Part shown: positions 9,771 through 17,258 of the stretch, one piece after another | How the letters are laid out: every line of letters starts with the position of its first letter | Position numbering within the stretch: the first letter of the stretch is position 1 | Source: CAKUFA01 sp963627465 | GTDB taxonomy: Bacteria; Bacillota; Clostridia; Christensenellales; Aristaeellaceae | DNA: 64,000 bases | Assembly (NCBI GenBank): GCA_963627465.1 | Contig: CAVGBO010000052.1 | Location: 19,102 to 83,101 of the forward strand | Direction of reading: 5' to 3' | Made by a program: the position numbers and the translations under genes | The notes under the pieces: model-generated | What the model saw: only the letters and a program-made list of their open reading frames with translations | What the model was told of the DNA's origin: nothing | Databases searched by the model: none

Positions 9771-11503
9771 TGCTGCTGCTCCTTTCCTTCATTCTCTACC
9801 ATGTGCCGGTAAGTGGGGCAGTTTTCCATCAGCTGGATGTGATCCCCGTCGCCTACCAGTACGCCGTCCCGCAGCACAATCATCCGCTCACACCGGCGGG
9901 CATAGTCCAGGTCGTGGGTCACCAGGATGCGGGTCTTGCCGGCGAAAACCTCATCCATGGTGTCCTGTATTTTGGCGGACACACGCACGTCCAGGGCACT
10001 GGTGGGCTCGTCCATCAGGATCACATCGCCGCCACGGAGCACTTCCCGGGTCAGCACCAGCCGCTGCTTCTGTCCGCCGGACATGGAATCGCCGCCGGGG
10101 GCAATGGCTTGATTCAGCCCCTCTTCGCAGCTTTCCAGGTATTCCATGAAGCCGGTACGCCGGGCAGCGTCCAGAATTTCTTCATCCGTGACCGGACGGT
10201 CAATGCCGTAGGTCAAGGCTTCCCGCAGGGTGCCGCTGAAGATGCCTGCCCCCTGCTGCACATAGGCCAGCTTGTGCCGGAAGGTTTCCAGCGAAATCTC
10301 CCCGATGTCCTGACCGCCTACCGTTACCTTGCCGGAATCCGGGGTGTAGAACCTTTCCAGCAGGCTGACGGAGGTGGTTTTGCCGCTGCCGCACATGCCT
10401 ACGATGGCCACACTGCCCCCGTCAGGCACGGTGAAGGAAACATTCTTCAGGGCAGGCTCCTCGGTGCCGGGGTAGGTGAAGGTTACGTTTTCGAAGCGGA
10501 TTTCGCCACCCACCGGGAAGGCGGCCGTGCCTGCGTCCTCGTCCTCACCGTTCATGATGCCGGCAGTGCGTTCAAAGCCGCCCTTGATGCCCTTGATCTT
10601 CACCCACTGATCAAACACGCCGTCCATAATGGGGAACAGGTTCTGGCTGAAGAGGAAGAAGGCCAGCCACATGGTAAGGTCGATTTCCTTCCGCTGGAGC
10701 AGAATCACCGCCACCACAACCACCACAAACTTTTGCAAAATGCCGATGACAGCCACAATGCCGGAGGCGGTGTTTTCCACCCGCACCACCTTCATGTTGG
10801 CCTTCAGGATTTCTCCGGCCACCTGCTGACCTTTTTCCCCTTCGGACGCCTCGTTGGTGTAGGTCTTGATCAGGGGAAGATGGTTAATCCGATCCGCCAG
10901 AAAGCTGGTCAACTGGCCGATGCGGCCGTAGAGCCGGGTGGTGGCGGTCTGCATCTTCTTGCCCACGAACAGGGCATACAGGTACTTCAGGGGAATCAGG
11001 GCAAAGCAGGACAGTGCCAGCACCCAGTGATACTGGTTGATGCGCACCAGTGCCGCAATGACGTAGTACAGGTCGGGAATCAGGTAAATGATCACATTCA
11101 CCAGATTGTTCACGGCGGAGCTGGTATCGTTGATGATGGTGCTCATCAGGTCGGAAGGGTCATTCCGGTCGAAGTGCTCCATCTTCATGCCCAGCATCTT
11201 CTGCCAGATGCTTTCCCGTGCCTTCCGCACGCTGAGGGACTGTGCCTGCACCTGGCTGGACACCATCACGAAGGACATAAGCCCCAGGGTGATGTAGTAC
11301 ACCACCGCTTGCCCGATGGCACCAGCGGAAAGATCCCCGCCCAGCAGGCTGGCGGTCATATCCGGAAGGTTCAGCAGCATGGTATTGAAGGCCATATTCA
11401 GCGCCAGAGCAATAAGCACCCACACCCAGGAAAGGTGAAGCTTCTTCAGGGTGCTGAACAGGCTTTTCCAGGTTCCGCTGTTCTGTTTCTCTTTTTGTTC
11501 CAT
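9767..11503 (-). CDS. ABC exporter half-transporter, first of a pair
   Basis: This 578-residue protein consists of a six-helix membrane domain and a nucleotide-binding domain with Walker A GMCGSGKTT, signature SMSGGQKQ, Walker B MDEPTSALD and switch His in VTHD. A GGAG site lies 6 nt upstream of the ATG. It is first in a three-gene operon with the second half-transporter and the M16 peptidase. Both partners keep the catalytic Glu, so both ATP sites could be active, unlike many asymmetric heterodimers. Substrate unknown. Confidence 0.9.
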   Translation of the reverse strand: MEQKEKQNSGTWKSLFSTLKKLHLSWVWVLIALALNMAFNTMLLNLPDMTASLLGGDLSAGAIGQAVVYYITLGLMSFVMVSSQVQAQSLSVRKARESIWQKMLGMKMEHFDRNDPSDLMSTIINDTSSAVNNLVNVIIYLIPDLYYVIAALVRINQYHWVLALSCFALIPLKYLYALFVGKKMQTATTRLYGRIGQLTSFLADRINHLPLIKTYTNEASEGEKGQQVAGEILKANMKVVRVENTASGIVAVIGILQKFVVVVVAVILLQRKEIDLTMWLAFFLFSQNLFPIMDGVFDQWVKIKGIKGGFERTAGIMNGEDEDAGTAAFPVGGEIRFENVTFTYPGTEEPALKNVSFTVPDGGSVAIVGMCGSGKTTSVSLLERFYTPDSGKVTVGGQDIGEISLETFRHKLAYVQQGAGIFSGTLREALTYGIDRPVTDEEILDAARRTGFMEYLESCEEGLNQAIAPGGDSMSGGQKQRLVLTREVLRGGDVILMDEPTSALDVRVSAKIQDTMDEVFAGKTRILVTHDLDYARRCERMIVLRDGVLVGDGDHIQLMENCPTYRHMVENEGKEQQQ

Positions 11504-11590
11504 ACCGAACTCCTGTCAAGGCAGGCATCAAAGAGCCGCCTTGTCGCCAATCAAATTTGCAAAGGTTGTATCATGGACATGCCGGCTTTG

Positions 11591-11625
11591 AAAAAGGGCG
11601 GATGCCATACCATGTGGCACCCGCC
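11591..11625 (-). terminator. Intrinsic terminator reading leftward
   Basis: An 11-bp stem (one mismatch) GGCGGGTGCCA/TGGCATCCGCC on the minus strand is followed by CTTTTT. It would stop transcripts of the trigger-factor-like/thioredoxin/lipoprotein operon before the ABC exporter operon. Confidence 0.8.
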
Positions 11626-11739
11626 GCAGACGGAATTTCAGGGAATTGCTCAGGTCACGAACACACTAGGTGTGGGCTGGCTCACAACGTCCAGCACCCA
11701 TCGGGCGGCATTGGATGGTTCACCACATGCACCACCCCC

Positions 11740-11916
11740 CCGGGTGGCGTCGGAGGGCTCGCAAGCCCTCCAACCGTAAATCGTGAATCGGCGACATGTG
11801 CGGCGATTCACGCAGCAATCCGAAGGATTGCTTCCTTACACGAGTGAACGGCCGGGAGCGCAGCGACCAGTGAGCGAGTGCAAAATTCGACGAAGCGGCA
11901 AAGCCGCTTTGTCGAC
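11740..11916. repeat. Composite of inverted repeats in intergenic spacer
   Basis: Four adjacent hairpins lie in about 180 nt: 11752-11771 (8-bp stem, GGAGGGCT/AGCCCTCC), 11782-11812 (9-bp stem, CGTGAATCG/CGATTCACG), 11815-11831 (7-bp stem, GCAATCC/GGATTGC) and 11888-11914 (12-bp stem with one wobble, around GCGGCAAAGCCGC). The last begins 8 nt past the lipoprotein stop codon. A 14-nt piece (GCCGCTTTGTCGAC, 11903-11916) recurs exactly at 50119-50132. There is no open frame with a ribosome site in 11504-11921. It looks like an interspersed intergenic repeat rather than a gene. Confidence 0.6.
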
Positions 11917-11921
11917 GGCTT

Positions 11922-12983
11922 TTACTCGTACACCTGTGCCATGAAGGTTTCTTCAATCAGCCGGGTGTACTCAGACAGGGAGTGATCCTTCAGCAGATTG
12001 AACGCAATGTACTGGTCAATGGAGGAGCTCAGCTCTGCCCCGGTGTAGGACACCATCAGCACCGTGTCAGACACACGGGTAGCACCGCTGGTGGACTGTG
12101 CCAGCTTGTCGGCACCTTCCTTGGTGGGGCTTTCGTAATAGGTGTAGGCGGCCACAATGTCCCCATCCTTGCCGTAGAGGTAGGTGGTCAGGGAAGAAAT
12201 GCAGTCCGCTTCATCCTCGCCTACGGCAGCCTGACCGCTGGCGGTCAGCACCACCTTCTGGTCATAGGCAATGTCGGTGGGATCCTTGTGATCCGCATAG
12301 GGCTTGTAAGGATTGTCTCCTGCTTCCCCACGGACGCTGTAGCTCATCTTCAGGTAATCCACATAGTCGGTGTCAGTGGCCAGTCCCATCATTTCCATTT
12401 CGGAGGCAACGGCAGATTTGTCAAACACATTCTTGAGCACCGTGTCGCTTTCGGCGGTGAAGGTCATGCCGAACACGTCGGTCATGGCGGTGAGCACCGT
12501 ATCCTTGTCGGCGGCACTGGTGAGCATCAGGTACATGTCGGACTCCACAGGGGTGCTGTCCTTGGCATAGACCACGAAGTACAGGGTCACGTCCCCGGAC
12601 AGGGTCACCAGCTTGGATTCGTCCGGCAGACCCAGATCCACTTCCTGACCGGCTTCATAGGCCTTGTACTCGCCGGTGGAAATGTCTACCCAGCCCTTGG
12701 CCAGGCCGGTGGTGGCGTCGTAGTCATACATGCCGATGACGTTGCCGCTTTCATCCATCACCATGGTGTTGGGATAGGCGGCACTGCTGGCATACTCGGC
12801 CAGGGTTGCGCCGAAGCCGGTGTTGGACAGCACGGTGCGGGTATCATAGCTTACGCCGCTGGGATCCTTGTGGGAATAATCCCCCAGCTTCACCACATCT
12901 GCCTGGCTGAACAGGCTGCTGCTGCATCCTGTCAGGGTCAGCAGTACCGTCAGAAGCAGCACCACGGACAGAACCTTTTTCAT
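11922..12983 (-). CDS. Lipoprotein with internally duplicated domain, function unknown
   Basis: This 353-residue protein has a lipoprotein signal peptide (hydrophobic segment then LTGC-SSS, lipidated Cys at about 20), so it should sit on the outer face of the membrane. The mature part contains two related halves. One opens around residue 38 (SHKDPSGVSYDTRTVLSNTG) and the other around 230 (DHKDPTDIAYDQKVVLTASG). Each is followed by a short strand with a DESGNVIG or GKDGDIVA turn and a Tyr-rich segment. I do not recognise the family. It is the last gene of an operon with a thioredoxin and a ferredoxin-thioredoxin reductase, 15 nt downstream of the latter, so a role linked to extracytoplasmic redox or protein folding is possible but unproven. 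Confidence 0.8.
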   Translation of the reverse strand: MKKVLSVVLLLTVLLTLTGCSSSLFSQADVVKLGDYSHKDPSGVSYDTRTVLSNTGFGATLAEYASSAAYPNTMVMDESGNVIGMYDYDATTGLAKGWVDISTGEYKAYEAGQEVDLGLPDESKLVTLSGDVTLYFVVYAKDSTPVESDMYLMLTSAADKDTVLTAMTDVFGMTFTAESDTVLKNVFDKSAVASEMEMMGLATDTDYVDYLKMSYSVRGEAGDNPYKPYADHKDPTDIAYDQKVVLTASGQAAVGEDEADCISSLTTYLYGKDGDIVAAYTYYESPTKEGADKLAQSTSGATRVSDTVLMVSYTGAELSSSIDQYIAFNLLKDHSLSEYTRLIEETFMAQVYE

Positions 12984-12998
12984 GATTGTTCGCTCCTC

Positions 12999-13199
12999 TT
13001 ATTTTTCCTTATAATATAGCTTGCAATGGCAGTACCCTTCAAAGTTGGGATCCTGCATCTGGGACTTGAATTCCTCACAGATGCACTTGTACTCGGGCTT
13101 GATTTCCCGCCGGCAGGGGCAATAGCCGCCGGAGGCCTTCAGCCCTGCCCGGATCCGTGCCACCACGGCAGGATCCTCATTCAGTCTTACCTTTCCCAT
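12999..13199 (-). CDS. Ferredoxin-thioredoxin reductase catalytic subunit
   Basis: This 66-residue protein has three Cys-X-Cys pairs: C27-P-C29, C39-I-C41 and C57-H-C59. The final CHC with surrounding GYCHCKLYY and the first GYCPC are hallmarks of the 4Fe-4S catalytic subunit that passes electrons from ferredoxin to a thioredoxin disulfide. The spacing (9 residues between the first two pairs, 15 between the second and third) differs from the plant/cyanobacterial enzyme and matches the short single-domain bacterial forms. There is no variable-chain subunit nearby. It sits directly between a thioredoxin (15 nt upstream) and a lipoprotein (15 nt downstream), so the thioredoxin next door is its obvious partner. 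Confidence 0.88.
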   Translation of the reverse strand: MGKVRLNEDPAVVARIRAGLKASGGYCPCRREIKPEYKCICEEFKSQMQDPNFEGYCHCKLYYKEK

Positions 13200-13214
13200 G
13201 ATGTTTCTCCTTAT

Positions 13215-13529
13215 TTATTCGTACAGCAGCTTGGCCACGTGGGTCAGCAGTTCGTTCCGGTCAATGCTGCCGATGGTGCGATCCACTTCCACGCCCTTGC
13301 GGAAATACAGCAGGGTGGGCATAGCGTCCACATTGTTGGTGTTGGCCATGTCCGGGTTAAAGGAAACGTTGATCCGGCCAAAGGCCACGCCGGGCAGCTC
13401 ATCCGCCACGGCGTCATAGGTGGGTGCCAGCATGACGCAGGCAAAGCAGTTTTCGCCGTAGCAGTCAATGACTGCATACTCGGCCTCGGAAAATGCCTTC
13501 CAATCTTGATCCTTCAGTTCCTTGACCAT
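13215..13529 (-). CDS. Thioredoxin-family protein with CFAC active site
   Basis: This 104-residue cytoplasmic thioredoxin fold has the active site C28-F-A-C31 in place of the usual WCGPC, lacking both the Trp and the Pro. An extra Cys lies at position 23, and the cis-proline is preserved in DAMPTLLYF. The GGGAGG ribosome site overlaps the stop codon of the trigger-factor-like gene, so translation is coupled. The adjacent ferredoxin-thioredoxin reductase subunit suggests this thioredoxin is reduced by ferredoxin rather than NADPH. The altered CXXC dipeptide should shift its redox potential relative to ordinary thioredoxin. Confidence 0.85.
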   Translation of the reverse strand: MVKELKDQDWKAFSEAEYAVIDCYGENCFACVMLAPTYDAVADELPGVAFGRINVSFNPDMANTNNVDAMPTLLYFRKGVEVDRTIGSIDRNELLTHVAKLLYE

Positions 13530-13531
13530 GG

Positions 13532-14401
13532 TTAACCTCCCACCTTCTGCTGGATCAGCTGATTCAGGTACTCAAACATGGGCGTCATGCACAATTCGCT
13601 CCGGGACAGCTCCAGCAGCTCTTCCCGGCCGGGCACAGGCTCGCCTACCAGCTGGAACATTTCTGCCATTTGGTCGGCACCCTGCTCAATTTCCTCCGGC
13701 GTGGGCATCATGCCCTGCGCCTTGCAGATGGCTTCCGCACACCACTGCTGCTTGCACTGGTACACGATGGACTGGGTGATTCTTTCCTCTCCCATGTCCG
13801 CCGCGGCAGGATTCTGCTTCAGGGTTTCTTCCTTCATTTTCGCCACATGGGCTGCCAGTTCGCCTTCATTATAACTGTACTGGCTGCCGTTGACCATTTC
13901 GTCCATGAAATGGCGCAGGATCTGCTTGCCCTGCTCCTGCTTCTGTTCCTTCTCCGCCTTGTCGGTCAGGTAAGCCCGATAGGCTTCCACGGTGGTGATG
14001 CCTTCCATGCCGAGGGACGCCACAGCAGCGTCATCCACGGGCACAGGCACCCGGCGGATTACCTCTTCCACCGTCAGCTGCACGGTTTTCCCGGCAAGGC
14101 TTGCGGTGAATGCATCCCCGGGGTGCTTGCCGACAGCCGCCTTGGCCGCCTCTTCCGCCCCGGGCAGCTGAACGCCGGTAAACAGGAGGATGGTCCTGCT
14201 GTCCGGGTAGCTGGCCTGATCCGCCTTGCAGCGAACCAGATCTCCTTCCGCCGCCTGATCCGCCTTGGTTTCCCGTGCGCAGCGCAGGGAAAGCGCCTTG
14301 ATTTCGTCCTCAATGTGCTGGGTGTCAACCTGGGTTTTCAGGTATTCGGCGGGTATGGCAATGCTGTCCACATCATACAGCTTGGTTACAAATCCGTTCA
14401 T
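13532..14401 (-). CDS. Trigger-factor-like peptidyl-prolyl isomerase/chaperone
   Basis: This 289-residue protein has an FKBP-like segment over about residues 30-115 (GDLVRCK, LPGAEEAA, GKTVQLTVEEV) and an all-helical trigger-factor C-terminal segment over about 120-289 with heptad-rich helices (AYRAYLTDKAEKEQ, EELLELSRSEL). The ribosome-binding domain of true trigger factor (about 110 residues with the FRK motif) is absent, so it is shorter than the usual 430 residues. I chose the ATG at 14401 because GGAAGG lies 8 nt upstream; the longer frame begins without a ribosome site. It heads the operon with thioredoxin, ferredoxin-thioredoxin reductase and the lipoprotein, suggesting a folding/redox module. 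Confidence 0.75.
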   Translation of the reverse strand: MNGFVTKLYDVDSIAIPAEYLKTQVDTQHIEDEIKALSLRCARETKADQAAEGDLVRCKADQASYPDSRTILLFTGVQLPGAEEAAKAAVGKHPGDAFTASLAGKTVQLTVEEVIRRVPVPVDDAAVASLGMEGITTVEAYRAYLTDKAEKEQKQEQGKQILRHFMDEMVNGSQYSYNEGELAAHVAKMKEETLKQNPAAADMGEERITQSIVYQCKQQWCAEAICKAQGMMPTPEEIEQGADQMAEMFQLVGEPVPGREELLELSRSELCMTPMFEYLNQLIQQKVGG

Positions 14402-14448
14402 AGGCCCGTCCTTCCGTTCTGTGATTTTGCTCGAACGCATGCATGGAT

Positions 14449-14477
14449 ATTGTACTGTATATTTGCATAAAAGGCAA
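14449..14477 (-). promoter_or_regulatory. Promoter of the trigger-factor-like/thioredoxin operon
   Basis: On the minus strand there is TTGCCT, a 17-nt spacer and TACAAT, ending about 48 nt upstream of the ATG at 14401. Both boxes are close to sigma-A consensus with ideal spacing. Confidence 0.65.
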
Positions 14478-14865
14478 GGGGATGGGGAAGGAAAAGGGAC
14501 GGGGGAAATTCGGGGCTGTTGAACAAGTTGCAGCAGCCCTCATTTTCGGGAAAAAATGAAAGAAGCTGGCGAATCCAGAAGGAAAAGCTGACCTTTTTGT
14601 TGAATTATATTCTGCATGCCGGGACTTCTTTTTTTAATTGTGCGAAAAATAGTATACCTTATCACGAAAAGAAAATATGGCGACTGATTTCACAACCATG
14701 CCGCCATATTACCAAAGTACTTCAATGATCATAAAGATCAGCTTGAAGTAAATGAGCTATTTGATATTTGTAGCCATCTTCTCTCGATAGCATCACGGTC
14801 ATCTTCGTTGGTTTTTCGTTGGCTGAGCGTTCTCTTGAAGGCATTGTCTGCGACTCATCAGAAAC
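14478..14865. other. AT-rich non-coding spacer at left edge of the catabolic island
   Basis: This stretch is much more AT-rich than the operon to its left. It contains one 69-codon plus-strand open frame with no ribosome site and no recognisable sequence, which I do not count as a gene. Two inverted repeats lie in it: 14674-14710 and 14718-14750 (TACTTCAA/TTGAAGTA). The spacer marks an abrupt composition change. Confidence 0.6.
14674..14710 (-). terminator. Terminator of the leftward lyase-IclR-mutarotase operon
   Basis: A 9-bp stem AATATGGCG/CGCCATATT on the minus strand is followed by TTCTTTT. It lies about 155 nt past the FucU/RbsD-family stop codon. Confidence 0.55.
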
Positions 14866-15273
14866 TCATGCTACGCCGACAGTAATCAAAATATTAGCAA
14901 ACACACGCATCTCCCCTGTGGAGATGGCCAAGCCAACGGCCGGATCGCTTGCTGCATCATAAAATTCATAGCGGCCGAGTTTGCTCAGGCAGATGTTAGG
15001 CAGCATCTGCCGAAATTCTTCGAAAATTTCGGGTTCACTTTCGGTGCATGGATCCATTACGCAAGCGGCCTCTACATTGATTTCGTGAAGCAATGTATTG
15101 AGAACCTCCGTAACGGTCGGTGTCCCGGCAGTCAATCCCAGATACACTTTTTCAGCATCGCCGGTCTTTTTCATCAATGGGTAATTACCATCGGCGATCA
15201 AAATTTTATCACCATGACCCAGCTTAGATAGAGCAGTCATCACGCAAGGATTGATGCAGCCACTTTTTAACAT
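14866..15273 (-). CDS. FucU/RbsD-family sugar mutarotase
   Basis: This 135-residue protein begins MLKSGCINPCVMTALSKLGHGD, the characteristic N-terminus of the FucU/RbsD fold with the catalytic His in the LGHGD loop and the ILIADGNYP strand. The C-terminal RYEFYDAAS segment also fits. A GAGGAGG site lies just upstream of the ATG at 15273, so I prefer it over the longer frame. These cytoplasmic enzymes interconvert anomers or pyranose/furanose forms of fucose or ribose so that the downstream kinase or isomerase gets its substrate form. It is third in the leftward operon after the lyase and IclR. FucU-type enzymes act on sugars of L-fuco configuration, which D-arabinose shares. Confidence 0.88.
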   Translation of the reverse strand: MLKSGCINPCVMTALSKLGHGDKILIADGNYPLMKKTGDAEKVYLGLTAGTPTVTEVLNTLLHEINVEAACVMDPCTESEPEIFEEFRQMLPNICLSKLGRYEFYDAASDPAVGLAISTGEMRVFANILITVGVA

Positions 15274-15293
15274 GGTAAATCCTCCTCGTAAAA

Positions 15294-16049
15294 TCAGATA
15301 CACCGTTGTACAGGCTTTAAGGTTGTACTGATAATTTGAGCATCACGAATCAGCGTCTCAGGGTCAAACCGTGGTGAAGGTCCGGAGACACTGACACTCG
15401 CAAAAATTTTACCGGTAGAGTTAAAAATCGGGACAGCAACGCAGCGGACGCCGAATTCATGTTCCATATTATCAACCGCATAACCGTTGCTGCGCACTTC
15501 TTCCAGATTATTACGCAGCACAACAGGATCACTTAAAGTACACCCTGTAAAATTGTGCATAGGTTTCGCAAGCACTCGTTCACGGTCTGCTTCATCCATA
15601 AAGGCGAGCATCGCTTTGCCAAGACCCGTGCAATACAGCGGAGCACGCTCTCCTAAAATGTTGCGCGTTGCCTGCTGTCCTGACGGATATGCTGCCTCTA
15701 TGTAAAGAACCTCATCATCATTGAGAATGCCAAAGTAACATATTTCGTGTGTCTCTTGGGCAATACGATTCAAGTACGGGAGGAAAATATCCCTCAGTCC
15801 CTGATGGCTGTTCACAATATAGCCCAGATGGAGTACTTTCAGCCCCAGTGAATACTTACCGGTTTGCTGATTCTTTTGCAGATATCCGCAGCTTTGATAA
15901 GTTGAAAGAATATTGTACACCGTACTTTTTTGCATGTTCAGCATACGCGCTATTTCAGAAGGGCCCAACTCCGGCTGCTCCACAGAGAAGCATTCCAGTA
16001 CCTGCAATGCACGTACCAAGGACTTGACGTTCCCGGTTTCTACAGACAT
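15294..16049 (-). CDS. IclR-family transcriptional regulator
   Basis: This 251-residue protein has an N-terminal winged helix-turn-helix (about residues 8-70, with LGPSEIARMLNMQKSTVYNIL) and the IclR effector domain (about 80-250, with LGYIV, GLGKAMLAF, NGYAVDNMEHEFGVRCVAVPIF). An AAAGGAAGG site serves the ATG at 16049; a TTG start six codons earlier is less likely. It is encoded inside the leftward operon, so it probably regulates itself and the divergent rightward operon through the two palindromes at 17052 and 17213. The effector is presumably a pathway intermediate. Confidence 0.92.
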   Translation of the reverse strand: MSVETGNVKSLVRALQVLECFSVEQPELGPSEIARMLNMQKSTVYNILSTYQSCGYLQKNQQTGKYSLGLKVLHLGYIVNSHQGLRDIFLPYLNRIAQETHEICYFGILNDDEVLYIEAAYPSGQQATRNILGERAPLYCTGLGKAMLAFMDEADRERVLAKPMHNFTGCTLSDPVVLRNNLEEVRSNGYAVDNMEHEFGVRCVAVPIFNSTGKIFASVSVSGPSPRFDPETLIRDAQIISTTLKPVQRCI

Positions 16050-16101
16050 ACGCAACCTTCCTTTCAAAGCAGCGCAACAGCGGTACTTGACCCGGAGGTA
16101 C

Positions 16102-17025
16102 TTATTCCGTGCAAACGGTTTTGCGTACGAAGTCGGCTGCTTTATTCATCTGCTGCACTTCCTTGCGGAAAGTTTCAGTTAATCCTGCATCGCTCAACGT
16201 TCTGGCATATGTACTGTTTAGTACATGCTCAATATCCTTCAAATGATACTTTGCATTGACAGGATAGTATTGCCGCTCGATCAGTGAAAAAATGGTCAAG
16301 AAGCTTTGCAAAAGTTCTGCTTTCTCAGGGCAATCCTCCCAATGCTGGATGAGCCAGCTATACAGGTCAATATGAAAATTCATCATAACACCTGAAAATC
16401 CTGCTGCACCAGCACGAAGAGAATCCAAAAGCGTTGTCGTATTCGCATTAAAAAGCTGCAAAGGTGTTCCCTTGATGATTTCCAGCCTACGTCGAATGGT
16501 TTCCATATCACAGCAGGTGTCCTTCATGAAAGCAAACCGTCCCGAATCAGCACACCACTTCAGCTCATCATCGGAAATCAAGCGTTTGAAAGGATAAGGA
16601 CATTCATAGAAACCCAGAGGAATGTCATTAGGCAGCTTTTCCATCAAGGCCTGAACAGACGGTAAAATGGATCCATCCCGACGGGAAGGATCACACAACC
16701 GGTTGGTAATGAAAATCAGCGCATCCGCACCGGCATCACACATTGCCTGTAGCTCATTAGCTTGGTCGTTCAGTCCATAAGAGACATGACCCGATGCAAT
16801 CACTGGGATATGTGCATGATCCTTGACAAAACGGACAAGGTTTGTCCGTTCCTGCAGGCTCAGATAGAATATTTCGCTGGACTGGCAAGCGGCAAAAAGA
16901 CCTGTTGCTCCGCCTTGTTCGTACCATGCGATCAGTCGCTCAAGCGATGCATAATCGATTTCGCCTTCATCCGTAAACGGCGTAATCATGACCGGCCACA
17001 GTCCGCCATAGCTCTGCTTTTTCAT
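16102..17025 (-). CDS. Dihydrodipicolinate synthase/N-acetylneuraminate lyase family aldolase
   Basis: This 307-residue TIM-barrel aldolase has its Schiff-base lysine at K168 (FAFMKDTCCD) and its catalytic tyrosine at Y140 (LGFYECPYP). The pyruvate-carboxylate loop, normally G-T/S-T-G-E, is here QSSE at 48-51, keeping the hydroxyl and acidic residues but lacking the glycine, which makes a housekeeping DapA role unlikely. Family members cleave or form 2-keto-3-deoxy acids with pyruvate as one product (NanA, KDG aldolase, YagE). It is the first gene of the leftward operon, transcribed from a near-perfect promoter with an operator just downstream. Context suggests cleavage of a 2-keto-3-deoxy-sugar acid; the exact substrate is inferred. 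Confidence 0.85.
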   Translation of the reverse strand: MKKQSYGGLWPVMITPFTDEGEIDYASLERLIAWYEQGGATGLFAACQSSEIFYLSLQERTNLVRFVKDHAHIPVIASGHVSYGLNDQANELQAMCDAGADALIFITNRLCDPSRRDGSILPSVQALMEKLPNDIPLGFYECPYPFKRLISDDELKWCADSGRFAFMKDTCCDMETIRRRLEIIKGTPLQLFNANTTTLLDSLRAGAAGFSGVMMNFHIDLYSWLIQHWEDCPEKAELLQSFLTIFSLIERQYYPVNAKYHLKDIEHVLNSTYARTLSDAGLTETFRKEVQQMNKAADFVRKTVCTE

Positions 17026-17051
17026 ATCCCCACATCCTCAATATTGTACAT

Positions 17052-17070
17052 CGTTCATTACCGGTGAACG
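17052..17070. promoter_or_regulatory. Palindromic operator, left copy
   Basis: CGTTCA-N7-TGAACG, a perfect 6-bp inverted repeat. It sits just downstream of the leftward -10 box, where a bound protein would block initiation. The architecture is the same as the site at 17213. IclR is the obvious candidate. Confidence 0.8.
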
Positions 17071-17075
17071 TCAGC

Positions 17076-17104
17076 ATTATAACAAAATCATCATCATTTG
17101 TCAA
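17076..17104 (-). promoter_or_regulatory. Promoter of the leftward lyase-IclR-mutarotase operon
   Basis: TTGACA, a 17-nt spacer and TATAAT on the minus strand: an exact sigma-A consensus. The start site would fall next to the operator at 17052-17070. Confidence 0.88.
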
Positions 17105-17168
17105 TAAAGCAATGGCGCATCAGTAAAAATATAAAAGGTGCACAAAAGAAAAAATGTTTCCCATCGTA

Positions 17169-17197
17169 TTGACATTCTTTTTGTCTCATGTTAGAAT
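17169..17197 (+). promoter_or_regulatory. Promoter of the rightward catabolic operon
   Basis: TTGACA, a 17-nt spacer and TAGAAT. The second operator copy (17213-17231) lies about 15 nt beyond the -10 box. Confidence 0.85.
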
Positions 17198-17212
17198 TAC
17201 ATCATCGAACAA

Positions 17213-17231
17213 CGTTCATAATTGCTGAACG
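17213..17231. promoter_or_regulatory. Palindromic operator, right copy
   Basis: CGTTCA-N7-TGAACG, with the same arms and spacing as 17052-17070. It lies between the rightward -10 box and the ribosome site of the first gene. Confidence 0.8.
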
Positions 17232-17258
17232 TCATAGATGGATTAAGGAGGTGAGCTC

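Noticed and set aside
11626..11916. Possible CRISPR array in the hairpin cluster
   Set aside because: The repeats are inverted and all different. There are no regularly spaced direct repeats and no cas genes.
14519..14728. 69-codon plus-strand frame in the AT-rich spacer
   Set aside because: No ribosome site, no recognisable sequence, and it overlaps the leftward terminator hairpin.
16102..17025. Housekeeping dihydrodipicolinate synthase (dapA)
   Set aside because: The pyruvate loop lacks the GE glycine, there are no lysine-pathway neighbours, and it is regulated with sugar genes.
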